Counted from the stretch's first letter, positions 17,088 to 25,044 are shown. The stretch is DNA of 64,000 bases from Paenibacillus polymyxa (GCF_015710975.1 NZ_CP049783.1:372001-436000); one strand, 5' to 3'. Notes: a model not told the origin generated them from the letters alone. Made by a program: numbers and translations.

Positions 17088-17614
17088 GCTCTTTCACCTC
17101 CCTTCAGAATCGGTAGCGGTAGGAGTAGAATAGCCTGAGCCGCGAAAGAAAGAGCAATTATAGGAGATTGAATAATAAAATTAGTGAGTACAATAGTAAG
17201 GGAAATCCATTTTAGATATGGATCTATTTTAGAAGGATTAATTTCTTCGAAGTTATTCGGCGCCACGCATAGTACGACTAATGCTGTTATGGCTGTAAGT
17301 AGTAGCGTGCCAATATGTCTTAAATCCACCAAGGGTATACTAGCAAAAAGCGCAGCTGAAAACACAGCACAAACCGTTAAAGATTTAAAATGCAGTCCTC
17401 CAGAAAACTTCCTAAGTGCAACAAATGAGAAAAAAGCTACGAGTGCACCTACCAAATGTCCTAGCATCCATCCAAATAACGCCGTAAGCACAAGACCAGA
17501 AAACCAATTAAGCTTTATACCTATTATGTAGGTTAACACCTCAACGCTTCCTGGCCCTTCTGGATCAGCTTTTTTTAAAACGTTCGCGATACGCCTCGAT
17601 AGCCTTTCTAGCAT
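17084..17614 (-). CDS. agrB: AgrB-family peptide-processing membrane protease
   Basis: 176 residues when started at the ATG at 17614, which has AAGGAGG about ten bases upstream; this start overlaps the preceding gene by 50 bases. The catalytic pair of AgrB is present with the right spacing: His75 (FSGGLH) and Cys82 (SLTVC), seven residues apart as in staphylococcal AgrB. Four or more hydrophobic segments follow. It should cut the AgrD-like precursor encoded directly downstream and cyclise the signal peptide. Confidence 0.9.
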   Translation of the reverse strand: MLERLSRRIANVLKKADPEGPGSVEVLTYIIGIKLNWFSGLVLTALFGWMLGHLVGALVAFFSFVALRKFSGGLHFKSLTVCAVFSAALFASIPLVDLRHIGTLLLTAITALVVLCVAPNNFEEINPSKIDPYLKWISLTIVLTNFIIQSPIIALSFAAQAILLLPLPILKGGERA

Positions 17615-18278
17615 CTTCCCTGTCCTCCTTCCTCGAAAGAATATAGGAGAAACCAAATGTGAATATAGACATTAGTAAAAGAACAAACGGACTGGACTGG
17701 TATAAAAGAACCTCGGCTATAAAGATGGTGACAGAGGATAAAAGAGCACTAACTGATACCCTCCTATTTTCTTCGGATAAATAATTTTCTTTCCATATAA
17801 AATCATGCGGCGGAGTAACGATAAACGAGAAGCCGATATAATAAATTCTAAGGATTAACGATATAGCAAAACAGATAAGTATATATGTTATTTGTAAGAT
17901 GTAGACCTGATAAGTTGTGTTTTGCTGTAGTACCCCTGTCTGTAAAATACCCAGAAAGTTATAAAAATAGTAGACGCCGACTTGCACAATCGCATATGCA
18001 CTAATTCCAGCTCCGAGGATAAATGCCGCTAGATGTGTCTTAATCGACATCCCGTATCTAAAAAACAATATAAACAGTATATATTGTAAAGGTAAATCCC
18101 ACTTAGGAATGTCGAAAACCACACGCATGAAAAAAGAAATTATAGCGATTAATACCCCAAAACCAATAATTCTTCTTTTATATGATGCTACTGGAAGCAT
18201 ATATATTTTAAGACTAAACACCATAACGGCTATTGCATCCAAAACGCCAAGCAATATATAAATCACATTACTTAACAC
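17565..18278 (-). CDS. AgrC-like polytopic membrane protein lacking a kinase domain
   Basis: 237 residues, starting with GTG behind AGGGTGG. About seven membrane helices fill residues 1-215, followed only by a short charged tail (SRKEDREDARKAIEAYRERF). Position as first gene of an operon with agrB and agrD, and the 6-7 helix layout, suggest the sensor half of AgrC. The dimerisation and ATP-binding parts of a histidine kinase are absent and there is no frameshifted continuation, because agrB begins inside its 3' end. It could be a receptor signalling without phosphorylation, or an exporter or immunity protein. Confidence 0.55.
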   Translation of the reverse strand: MLSNVIYILLGVLDAIAVMVFSLKIYMLPVASYKRRIIGFGVLIAIISFFMRVVFDIPKWDLPLQYILFILFFRYGMSIKTHLAAFILGAGISAYAIVQVGVYYFYNFLGILQTGVLQQNTTYQVYILQITYILICFAISLILRIYYIGFSFIVTPPHDFIWKENYLSEENRRVSVSALLSSVTIFIAEVLLYQSSPFVLLLMSIFTFGFSYILSRKEDREDARKAIEAYRERFKKS

Positions 18279-18308
18279 CTTACACCACCCTATATTTAAG
18301 TTACCTTA

Positions 18309-18336
18309 ATTATATAGCGGTGTATTGGGTAATCAA
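18309..18336 (-). promoter_or_regulatory. Promoter of the agr-like operon
   Basis: On the minus strand TTGATT (18336-18331) and TATAAT (18314-18309) are 16 bases apart, about 30 bases upstream of the GTG start at 18278. Confidence 0.6.
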
Positions 18337-18342
18337 GGTATT

Positions 18343-18678
18343 TTATGTATTTACCGAAATAATATCCTCCAGCTTAATCCAGCTAAAATCATCCTCACCC
18401 CGGACCAGTTTCACCTCTCTACGCGCTGTGTTAATTGACGTAACTACACCAGTCATAACCGTATCATCAAACGGGCTAAATACGGTCACTGTGACGACTG
18501 TACGTGTATTGTAAGACTCTATTAGAGCCTGTTCGATCAATTGTACCTCTTGATCGTCTAGCTCTGGCTTTCCTCTCCGTTGTCGGTCCTTCATGAGCTT
18601 CAGATAAACCTCTTTATGTTCTGGTATGATAATCCGGCTGCTTTCCCAAAAACCGTTACCTTCTAATTTTTTAGACAT
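18343..18678 (-). CDS. YolD-like family protein
   Basis: 111 residues with the family layout: N-terminal GNGFWESSRIIIPEHKEVYL, the KPELDDQEVQLIEQAL block and a C-terminal beta-rich domain (VVTVTVFSPFDDTVMTGVVT). YolD proteins are often paired with Y-family DNA polymerases (UvrX/YqjW) and belong to SOS regulons in Bacillus. No polymerase gene is adjacent here. The promoter carries a LexA-type box. Confidence 0.85.
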   Translation of the reverse strand: MSKKLEGNGFWESSRIIIPEHKEVYLKLMKDRQRRGKPELDDQEVQLIEQALIESYNTRTVVTVTVFSPFDDTVMTGVVTSINTARREVKLVRGEDDFSWIKLEDIISVNT

Positions 18679-18708
18679 GTATGTAGCCTCCTGATGTATT
18701 ATGTAACG

Positions 18709-18737
18709 ATTATATTACGAACGTTTGTTCCTAACAA
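18709..18737 (-). promoter_or_regulatory. SOS promoter with LexA box for the YolD gene
   Basis: Minus strand: TTGTTA (18737-18732), 17-base spacer, TATAAT (18714-18709). The spacer holds GGAACAAACGTTCG (18731-18718), which fits the Bacillota LexA/DinR consensus GAAC-N4-GTTC. Repression by host LexA and induction on DNA damage are the natural reading. Confidence 0.75.
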
Positions 18738-18839
18738 GATATTTTATTTGCCATCTATAAAACTTTTGTACTAGAAAAATATTCCTAGGTCATATATACT
18801 ATTTTTATAATAATATTACCAATAGATAGGGGTTATGTA

Positions 18840-19724
18840 ATGACTGCAATAGCTGTGATTGCTTTGCTGGCTTTTTTTGTGTTTTTTGTTTTGTGGGCTA
18901 TAGCTTTAATAAAAAAGAATGACAAGGCTAAGAAGATGTTTCTCTTTGGGTTAGCTACTTTCATAATATTTGTTATTGGAATATCAGTCGCAGACACACA
19001 GAAACCAACCGAAACTAATTCCAAACCAGTAGCTACTACGCCTGTTAAAGAGAAAGAAGTTACTACTGCGCAAAAGGAACAGACTGATGCTAAAAAGCCA
19101 TTGATTGACACGTCGCTTCCTTTTGATAAGTTTTCATCTACTCTCTTTGCAATGCCAGTTTCCAAGCAGGGAGAAACATTCGACAGTGTAAGAAATCAAG
19201 TTGTGAAATGGTCAGGTGTGGTCATTGAAGCTGGTTCAAGCAGTCTTTATGTTTACGGTAAACCAGCAGATTACAACGGCGAATCATGGTCAGATATTAG
19301 CGCTGAAAAGAAAAAACTCGGAGATGTTGTTATCGTAAAAGTTTCAGACCGTTCAGAATTAAACGGTCTGAACCAAGGGGATATTGTTTCTTTCAGTGGT
19401 GAACTCGGTTCGCGTGGCGTTAAGGGTGAATCTAACTGGAAACTATATAACGGAAAAATTGAGGGTCGTACAGTAGCAGAGCCGCAAAATTCCGGAACTA
19501 TTACCAAAGCTAAATATAACAAAATTAAAAATGGAATGACTTATGAGGAAGTTTCTAAAATTATTGGTGGTCCCGGTGAAGCTCTTTCAGAGGTTGGTGA
19601 AAAGGGAGACAAATACTATACTGTAATGTATTCATATCAAGGCGAGGGCGGACTTGGTGCAAATGCCAATTTCACATTCCAAGGTAACAAACTACAAGCA
19701 AAAGCCCAATTTGGTCTTGAATAA
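18840..19724 (+). CDS. Membrane-anchored protein with OB-like and DUF3862-like domains
   Basis: 294 residues. Two hydrophobic segments lie at residues 3-22 and 33-50, followed by a Thr/Lys-rich linker and a beta-rich middle domain (about 95-210; VVKWSGVVIEAGSSSLYVYG, VIVKVSDRSELNGLNQGDIV) that looks like an OB fold. The C-terminal domain (about 218-294; TKAKYNKIKNGMTYEEVSKI then IGGPGE) matches the SmpA/DUF3862 pattern common in prophage-borne surface proteins. It could change the cell surface of the lysogen; function is unknown. Confidence 0.75.
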   Translation: MTAIAVIALLAFFVFFVLWAIALIKKNDKAKKMFLFGLATFIIFVIGISVADTQKPTETNSKPVATTPVKEKEVTTAQKEQTDAKKPLIDTSLPFDKFSSTLFAMPVSKQGETFDSVRNQVVKWSGVVIEAGSSSLYVYGKPADYNGESWSDISAEKKKLGDVVIVKVSDRSELNGLNQGDIVSFSGELGSRGVKGESNWKLYNGKIEGRTVAEPQNSGTITKAKYNKIKNGMTYEEVSKIIGGPGEALSEVGEKGDKYYTVMYSYQGEGGLGANANFTFQGNKLQAKAQFGLE

Positions 19725-19731
19725 AAACATG

Positions 19732-19756
19732 CCCCGGAGCAATCCGGGGTTTTTGT
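19732..19756 (+). terminator. Terminator after the membrane-anchored protein gene
   Basis: CCCCGGA / TCCGGGG with a 4-nt loop and a following T run. Confidence 0.9.
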
Positions 19757-19808
19757 GTTTCTATCCCCCTTCGCCTCTCCATTAATTATACTTTTGTATA
19801 ATTTTTAT

Positions 19809-19837
19809 TTGACAATAATATAATATAGGTGTATAAT
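19809..19837 (+). promoter_or_regulatory. Near-consensus sigma-A promoter of the small-peptide operon
   Basis: TTGACA (19809-19814), 17-base spacer and TATAAT (19832-19837): both hexamers match consensus exactly. It drives a 39-codon gene with a strong ribosome site and probably the four small genes that follow. Confidence 0.85.
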
Positions 19838-19862
19838 TAATATCAGAAGGGAGGGAAAAAAA

Positions 19863-19982
19863 ATGGCAAAGAAAAAGAGAAAACGTAAGCCCCCTGAAGT
19901 CAAAGATGTAATCCAGTTCTTGACGGTCCTGATTACATTGATGACAGCGATCATCAACCTCATAGTCTTACTACTTAAGTAG
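19863..19982 (+). CDS. 39-residue membrane peptide, toxin-like
   Basis: The peptide has a highly basic head (MAKKKRKRKPPEVKD) and one hydrophobic helix to the C-terminus (about residues 18-39, ending NLIVLLLK). The ribosome site AAGGGAGGG lies seven bases before the ATG. Downstream (about 19992-20026) an RNA stem with GTTAC...GTAAC and CGCCTC/GAGGCG ends can form. Size, layout and expression signals resemble type I toxins or small phage membrane regulators. No antisense RNA promoter was recognised, so the toxin idea is open. Confidence 0.6.
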   Translation: MAKKKRKRKPPEVKDVIQFLTVLITLMTAIINLIVLLLK

Positions 19983-20085
19983 TAAGCTGAGGGTTACGGT
20001 TCGCCTCGAAAGAGGCGGATTGTAACGGGGCTTATGTTCTCTCTTTAATTAAGTATACCACGAAGCGAAGGAGGTTACACCGTAT

Positions 20086-20175
20086 ATGAGCAAGTTAAAC
20101 GTTGCCAGCTTTGCAATGAGTTTAGCCGGGTTTGTCATAAGTGTAATTACCCTCATAATTGTTCTGAAAGGCTGA
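20086..20175 (+). CDS. 29-residue hydrophobic phage peptide
   Basis: MSKLNVASFAMSLAGFVISV then ITLIIVLKG, a single membrane helix. A strong AAGGAGG site is placed ten or so bases before the ATG. It lies between the 39-residue peptide gene and the helix-turn-helix gene in the same unit. Function unknown. Confidence 0.55.
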   Translation: MSKLNVASFAMSLAGFVISVITLIIVLKG

Positions 20176-20182
20176 TAAATAT

Positions 20183-20395
20183 ATGACTATCGCGGAAATG
20201 ATCGTACGCGAAATTGATAAGCGAGGATATAAAAATAAATGGGTGGCCGAACAAGTAGGCATTAAAGAGGTCACCTTTTCATTAAAGTTAAAAAAGGACC
20301 GTTTTACTGCTGCTGAGTTGGTACGGATCGGTATACTGTTTGATTTGGATCTTAACATGTTCAAAGGCTCCACTACATTGGAGGAAGCAGAATGA
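20183..20395 (+). CDS. Small helix-turn-helix (Cro/CI-like) protein
   Basis: 70 residues. KNKWVAEQVGIKEVTFSLKL is a compact helix-turn-helix of the XRE/Cro type, followed by a leucine-rich stabilising helix. It likely binds DNA and may regulate this accessory module. The next gene starts four bases before its stop (ATGA). Confidence 0.75.
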   Translation: MTIAEMIVREIDKRGYKNKWVAEQVGIKEVTFSLKLKKDRFTAAELVRIGILFDLDLNMFKGSTTLEEAE

Positions 20396-20595
20396 AATAC
20401 GGCCCACGTAAGCCCAACCTAAACAAGCGTATAGCAGCTCGTACCAGCCTCAAGCGGCAGATTATACACCGCGCAGGCATTAAGATGCCACGGGGCTGGG
20501 GCTGGCTTAGAAACCCACGTAAGGCGGCATACAATAAGGTATATAATCGCAGCACATTTGATATATTTAAAGCGATTGGTAAATTGTTCAAGTAG
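20392..20595 (+). CDS. Small basic phage protein of unknown function
   Basis: 67 residues, very basic. The motif RIAARTSLKR, then MPRGWGWLRNPRKAAYNKVY, recurs in small proteins of Gram-positive phages and conjugative elements, always without known function. It is translationally coupled to the helix-turn-helix gene. Confidence 0.7.
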   Translation: MKYGPRKPNLNKRIAARTSLKRQIIHRAGIKMPRGWGWLRNPRKAAYNKVYNRSTFDIFKAIGKLFK

Positions 20596-20607
20596 GAAGG
20601 TGAGGTT

Positions 20608-20808
20608 ATGGGACCTTATAATTTAGAGTTAACACCTTGGGAAATGCTCATATTGCGAGACGATATGAAGGAACGTTTAAAATATAATCGTGGTTTCGTT
20701 CCCGAAGAACTGGCTATTTGGAGAAAAATAGAGGCATTGCATGAACAGTTAGAACGAGATGAGGCAGATTATAAGAAAGTAGAATCAAAAGATACAAAAT
20801 CAACATAA
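20608..20808 (+). CDS. Small hypothetical phage protein
   Basis: 66 residues, acidic and helical (ELTPWEMLILRDDMKERLKY). The ribosome site GGAAGGTGAGG precedes the ATG. Last gene of the rightward small-gene unit. No family recognised. Confidence 0.6.
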   Translation: MGPYNLELTPWEMLILRDDMKERLKYNRGFVPEELAIWRKIEALHEQLERDEADYKKVESKDTKST

Positions 20809-20812
20809 GCTT

Positions 20813-20852
20813 AAAAAGCTCTGCCGACCAATTAAGGTTAGCAGAGCTTTTT
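20813..20852. terminator. Bidirectional terminator between convergent small genes
   Basis: AAAAAGCTCTGC / GCAGAGCTTTTT forms a 12-bp stem around a 16-nt loop, with A and T tracts in the stem ends. It overlaps the end of the leftward gene at 20838. Confidence 0.85.
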
Positions 20853-21059
20853 ATCTACCCTAAATTCAAACTGATTCCGCATATAATACACTCCGGAAAT
20901 CTTAATTATATCCGGTGAAAACTTTTCTATGGATCCTCCATAATCTACGACCGTTATCAAATCCTCACCCAACGGCTGAACAACGTACACCTTTACCTGG
21001 CTTAATGCTGCTGTAAATAGTTCGATATCCGACTTTAACACTTTATATGTATGGTTCAT
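20838..21059 (-). CDS. Small hypothetical phage protein
   Basis: 73 residues, alternating beta-type pattern (VKVYVVQPLGEDLITVVDYG). Ribosome site GAGGTG before the ATG. No known domain. Confidence 0.55.
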   Translation of the reverse strand: MNHTYKVLKSDIELFTAALSQVKVYVVQPLGEDLITVVDYGGSIEKFSPDIIKISGVYYMRNQFEFRVDKKLC

Positions 21060-21164
21060 GCTGAATCACCTCATGATAGTGTTCTGTAGATTTCCTAATT
21101 GTTATGATTATATAACCATTCTACTATCCTAAGAGTGTCGAAGTTAGGGGAAATTTGTCATGCA

Positions 21165-21205
21165 AAAAAAGATTCTATCAAACTTTGGCAGATAGAATCT
21201 TTTTC
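21165..21205 (-). terminator. Terminator of the nucB-like gene
   Basis: AAAAAGATTCTATC / GATAGAATCTTTTT, 14-bp stem, 11-nt loop, at the 3' end of the leftward DNase gene. The symmetric A/T tracts allow function in both directions. Confidence 0.85.
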
Positions 21206-21207
21206 CG

Positions 21208-21675
21208 TTATTTAACGATAAATTCAACTTTTGTTCCGTCAGCGTAGTCGTCCAGCTTGTGACCTACCCATGATCCAGCTCCACGATTATCCTTTGGACT
21301 TATGTACTTAATGTCTGCGCCCTCTCCACCTTCGGAGCACATAGCCATAGGCCATTCATCGCGGTCTTTACCCTTTTTAGTGGGTACACCTTTCAGAGAT
21401 AGTTCACGGTTATGGTCTGCCCCCTCACGGTCTATGGTGCATACTGGTGACTTTCCGGCTGCTATAGCCTCTTTAATGTGCTGTGCTGTTTCAGGATAGC
21501 GGTCTGACGGAAATTCCAGCCGCACAGTTTCTCCTGACACTGTTGTAGCGGATACAGGAGCAGAAGTTTGTACACGGGGCTTATCACCCCATTCTGCGTG
21601 GGACAGTGTATTTATAAACCCACCTAATACTATTAACGCCCCAAGCAAGCAAATTGTAATACAGGTTTTACGCAT
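21208..21675 (-). CDS. Secreted NucA/NucB-type DNase
   Basis: 155 residues with a signal peptide or N-terminal anchor (residues 6-22), then the NucB catalytic block [20 protein letters not shown] and [20 protein letters not shown], including the conserved Asp-Arg, His and Glu residues; the [14 protein letters not shown] end is also typical. NucB-type enzymes are extracellular metal-dependent DNases that degrade biofilm or mother-cell DNA. As a prophage accessory gene it may benefit the lysogen. It is divergent from the defence-like operon. Confidence 0.9.
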   Translation of the reverse strand: MRKTCITICLLGALIVLGGFINTLSHAEWGDKPRVQTSAPVSATTVSGETVRLEFPSDRYPETAQHIKEAIAAGKSPVCTIDREGADHNRELSLKGVPTKKGKDRDEWPMAMCSEGGEGADIKYISPKDNRGAGSWVGHKLDDYADGTKVEFIVK

Positions 21676-21876
21676 AACGTTTCCCCCTTAAACGTAAAAA
21701 ACACCCCACCAGCGTATGCCAGCAGGGTATCACCGATGCTTTCGGATTGCACAACGGTGCTTCCGTATGTGTTGTTATCAGCATACATCGTTTGGGGGAA
21801 TCTGTAAATGATTTATTAAATTTATAGACTAAAACAATGACAAAAGAATTATCATTCACACATTTAATAGTATGTA

Positions 21877-21905
21877 TTGATAATCGACAATAGTTAGTTT
21901 AAAAT
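21877..21905 (+). promoter_or_regulatory. Promoter of the dprA-like/phosphoribosyltransferase operon
   Basis: TTGATA (21877-21882), 17-base spacer, TAAAAT (21900-21905), 32 bases before the ATG. The ribosome site GAGGTG follows. Confidence 0.6.
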
Positions 21906-21937
21906 TAGAACATAACCACTTTTAATGAGGTGAAATT

Positions 21938-23194
21938 ATGGTCGACTTTAATAATAGGGAGGACTTGAGATCTTTTATTGCAGCGGAAATTTTATTTCCT
22001 AATGAGGCTGCAAAATATCTAAATATCACTTCCCAACGTCTAAATCAGTTAGTCCAATCAGGAAAATTAGAACCTGTAAAAATCTCACGTTCGGGATCGT
22101 TATATTTAAGACAAGATTTAGATGAACGCCTTAAAGAGTTAGCAATTTTTGAACCTACTAAAAATAGCAGTGTTAAAAAGGATTTGGATAACATGAAAAC
22201 AGAATCAGTTTTATTTGGTAATGATCCTAAGATAATAACAGAATCCATCAATTATTTTACACTTCAAACTTTACATGGGAACTCTATGAAAAAAACCAAG
22301 CCTGTTTATGAAGAGGTAAAGAATAAATTTGACTTGCATACCCCATTGACTGAATATGCTCATGAAATATCAACTTTTCTAAAAATTGATGTTGAAATTA
22401 TTACCAAAACTTATAATACTGTATATAAGGGTTTTAATCAGTTGCTCCCAACAGATATTGTAATGAAGATTGGTCAAGAATACTATCCCAAATTACTTGA
22501 AAAGACAGAACAAGCCCCTCCTTTTTTGTTTATGCGGGGAAATTTAAACCTTATCAAATATCAAGGTGTAGCCATCGTCGGAACAAGAGTTCCTTCTGAA
22601 GATGGAACAAAAAAAGCAACAAAACTAGCAGCAGTCCTTGGAAAGAATCGAATAGTTGTGGTTTCTGGTCTTGCCAAAGGTATTGATCGCGCTGCTCATG
22701 AAGGAGCATTAATAAACAATAATCCAACGATTGCAGTAATAGGCACTCCTCTTACGAAAAGTTATCCGAGAGAGAATGCTGAAATTCAAAAGAAAATATC
22801 TGAGGAAGGATTACTTATATCTCAATTTGCTCCATCTTCTACAGTTCAAAGATGGAATTTCCCATTAAGAAATAGTGTTATGAGCGGTCTCAGTCTTGCG
22901 ACTGTTATTATTGAGGCCGGTGAAACAAGTGGGGCTTTAATTCAAGCAGACTATGCGTTAAAACAAAAAAGATTAGTATTCATTCCCCAAAGTGCGCTAG
23001 ATAACGAAAAATTAAAATGGCCCCGGAAGTATATACAAAAAGTTGGCGCAGAGAAGTTTTCTAGAATCGAAGACTTAATAAAAAAGCTTGAACAGTCAAA
23101 TATAATTAATTTAATTCAATCATCAAAGAATCACCAACAGAAATCATCCGAAACAGAAATTCGACAAATAAGTTTATTTGATGAAGAGGGATAA
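21938..23194 (+). CDS. DprA-like (SLOG/Rossmann) protein with N-terminal helix-turn-helix
   Basis: 418 residues. Residues about 18-65 form an excisionase-like helix-turn-helix (EAAKYLNITSQRLNQLVQSG). A helical linker follows, then a DprA Rossmann domain at about 205-365 with the family motifs VAIVGTR, VSGLAKGIDRAAHEGAL, AVIGTPLTKSYPRENAE, FPLRNSVMSGLSLATVIIEA and SGALIQADYA. True DprA loads RecA during competence; this copy lies in a prophage, is AT-rich compared with neighbours, and is followed two bases later by a phosphoribosyltransferase gene. That pairing is reported for an anti-phage system, so I infer defence rather than transformation. Confidence 0.85.
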   Translation: MVDFNNREDLRSFIAAEILFPNEAAKYLNITSQRLNQLVQSGKLEPVKISRSGSLYLRQDLDERLKELAIFEPTKNSSVKKDLDNMKTESVLFGNDPKIITESINYFTLQTLHGNSMKKTKPVYEEVKNKFDLHTPLTEYAHEISTFLKIDVEIITKTYNTVYKGFNQLLPTDIVMKIGQEYYPKLLEKTEQAPPFLFMRGNLNLIKYQGVAIVGTRVPSEDGTKKATKLAAVLGKNRIVVVSGLAKGIDRAAHEGALINNNPTIAVIGTPLTKSYPRENAEIQKKISEEGLLISQFAPSSTVQRWNFPLRNSVMSGLSLATVIIEAGETSGALIQADYALKQKRLVFIPQSALDNEKLKWPRKYIQKVGAEKFSRIEDLIKKLEQSNIINLIQSSKNHQQKSSETEIRQISLFDEEG

Positions 23195-23196
23195 CA

Positions 23197-24435
23197 ATGT
23201 TTGTGGAACTAAATGAGCTTAAGGGATTTATTGTTTTACTTGAACATTTAGAAAATTTAGATGAGTGGATTGAAATTTCGAATAAGTTTTCTTGTTCATT
23301 CATTTTAGATTCTGACAAAGAAATATCCACATTAAAGGAATTATTTAATAATGATACTTTCTTCTTAAAAAAAGAAACTCTTTTACCCTCATTAGATCAA
23401 GCTATGTCCCATATGAATATAGAGCCATTTGAGACAGTTGTAATTTCAAAAAATTTTGAGTATCTAAAAACAATTCAAAATCATTCTCGTGTAGGAACAT
23501 TATATATAAATTCCACCCTAGATCAAAGCCAAGTTGGTCATATGCCAGACTACTACCTGAAAGAGGTAAAGGATATTATAAGACTCGTTAAAGAATACCC
23601 TGGTTATTTCGCTGAGGTAAACACCACCATAATTAATCAATACGGCGAGTCTTTTTCAAATAACGGGATTGTATTTGAATACTTCATGGAATATAAGGGT
23701 CTTAAACTAAAAGTTATTGCGGGTGGGAGATACTATAGTTCCAGACATTACTTTAAAAATAGAGTCCATCAACTTTCTCATAGAATTATTAGAAGCAAAT
23801 CTAATGATTCACAGATGGACTTATTTAACGGCATTTTCTCAAGTATAATAAAGTCATTGAATGCAGATGGGGTTACTAGAGTCCCACCAAGACCAAACGG
23901 CGAAAGAGACAGATTCAGGCAAATAGTTGAATTAATCTCTGCAGAAACAAACACAATAAATTGTTGCGATCACCTTAAATGCATAGAGGATTTTCCTAAA
24001 CAAAAAACTATGACAAATCAGGAATCGCGATCAATTAATGTCGAAGGGAAATTCGTTTCGTCGCCAGACTGCAGAGGAAAGAAAATTGTATTGATTGATG
24101 ATGTGATTACAACCGGGGCTACTGTAGGTGAATGCGCAAAAACTTTATTGGCATCTGGCGCAAATGAAGTCGTTATTGTTGTATTAGCAGTAAACCAATA
24201 CGATCCGATTTTCCCAGTTCATGAAAAGAAATTTACTTGTTCAATATGTGGTGAAGATTTACATTTACGACTATTTAAAAACGGAAAAGGCTTTATGTAT
24301 GGTTGTAATAACTACTCTAGAGCCGATCACAACAATTCTACACCAGTCTTCTATAAAGAAGGTTGGGAGCAAATTAATAGTCAAAATATTTTAAAAACAG
24401 ATGACTTTGAAGATGATGAACACTTGTTTTTTTAA
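23197..24435 (+). CDS. ComF-like phosphoribosyltransferase of a two-gene defence-type operon
   Basis: 412 residues. The PRPP-binding motif KKIVLIDDVITTGATVGECA is complete (about residues 294-313). The C-terminus has a small Cys cluster (CSICGEDL, then GCNNYSRADH) that may bind zinc, ending in an acidic tail. The N-terminal 190 residues are not recognised. The start lies two bases after the DprA-like stop, so the pair is co-translated. ComF-type proteins normally work with DprA in DNA uptake; here the two genes travel together as a phage-borne cassette. Substrate unknown. Confidence 0.85.
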   Translation: MFVELNELKGFIVLLEHLENLDEWIEISNKFSCSFILDSDKEISTLKELFNNDTFFLKKETLLPSLDQAMSHMNIEPFETVVISKNFEYLKTIQNHSRVGTLYINSTLDQSQVGHMPDYYLKEVKDIIRLVKEYPGYFAEVNTTIINQYGESFSNNGIVFEYFMEYKGLKLKVIAGGRYYSSRHYFKNRVHQLSHRIIRSKSNDSQMDLFNGIFSSIIKSLNADGVTRVPPRPNGERDRFRQIVELISAETNTINCCDHLKCIEDFPKQKTMTNQESRSINVEGKFVSSPDCRGKKIVLIDDVITTGATVGECAKTLLASGANEVVIVVLAVNQYDPIFPVHEKKFTCSICGEDLHLRLFKNGKGFMYGCNNYSRADHNNSTPVFYKEGWEQINSQNILKTDDFEDDEHLFF

Positions 24436-24441
24436 TACCCT

Positions 24442-24476
24442 CACCCTGCCAGCACACACCAGCAGGGTGTTTTTTT
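24442..24476 (+). terminator. Terminator of the dprA-like operon
   Basis: CACCCTGC / GCAGGGTG stem, 12-nt loop, then seven T residues. Confidence 0.9.
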
Positions 24477-24504
24477 ACATTTTTTCAGTAGTAGTTACAG
24501 GTGT

Positions 24505-25044
24505 TTATTTATCTTCTGTCGGCGTTGAAATAGGCTCAGGTTCAGATTGCACCTGAGCAGGAACAGCATTGGCTACCTCTGCTGTAGCCTGTGCCAAAAA
24601 ATCATTCAACTTTGCAGCAAGACCCGATACAGCTTCCTTAGCTGCGGCCTGTGCTGCCTCCTCGTTTGGCTGTGCCTCAGTAGCCAGTCCTGCTTTTGTT
24701 TTGGCCTTATACTCCAGATATGCTTTCTCAATCGCGGCTTGCAACTCCGTAGGCGATACCACAATGCCCTGTTCCGTCAATCGCAAGGATGCATATTGTA
24801 AAGCCTCTTGCATCTTGCGAACTCCGCCAGCATCTTTAAACGTAGTCTGAGCAAGTGCGAATGCCTCTCCTGATACTTTATGGATTACCTCTCGCTGTGC
24901 CGCTGTTGTACGTGCATCTAACCAATTATTAGCCTTATTCTTAAGTGTGTTAATCCCCGCCAAAGCAAAGGTCACCAGTACGCCTACAATGGCTGTAACA
25001 ATGGTACTAATAGCTGGTTGAATTGTTTCGATTACGTTTTGCAT
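24505..25044 (-). CDS. Phage holin, LLH family
   Basis: 179 residues: one N-terminal membrane helix (residues 8-30), a soluble helical stretch with ARTTAAQREVIHKVSGEAFA, and an Ala/Glu-rich tail. This matches LLH-type holins, which form the membrane lesion that releases the endolysin. Last gene of the leftward late operon, next to the amidase. Confidence 0.85.
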   Translation of the reverse strand: MQNVIETIQPAISTIVTAIVGVLVTFALAGINTLKNKANNWLDARTTAAQREVIHKVSGEAFALAQTTFKDAGGVRKMQEALQYASLRLTEQGIVVSPTELQAAIEKAYLEYKAKTKAGLATEAQPNEEAAQAAAKEAVSGLAAKLNDFLAQATAEVANAVPAQVQSEPEPISTPTEDK

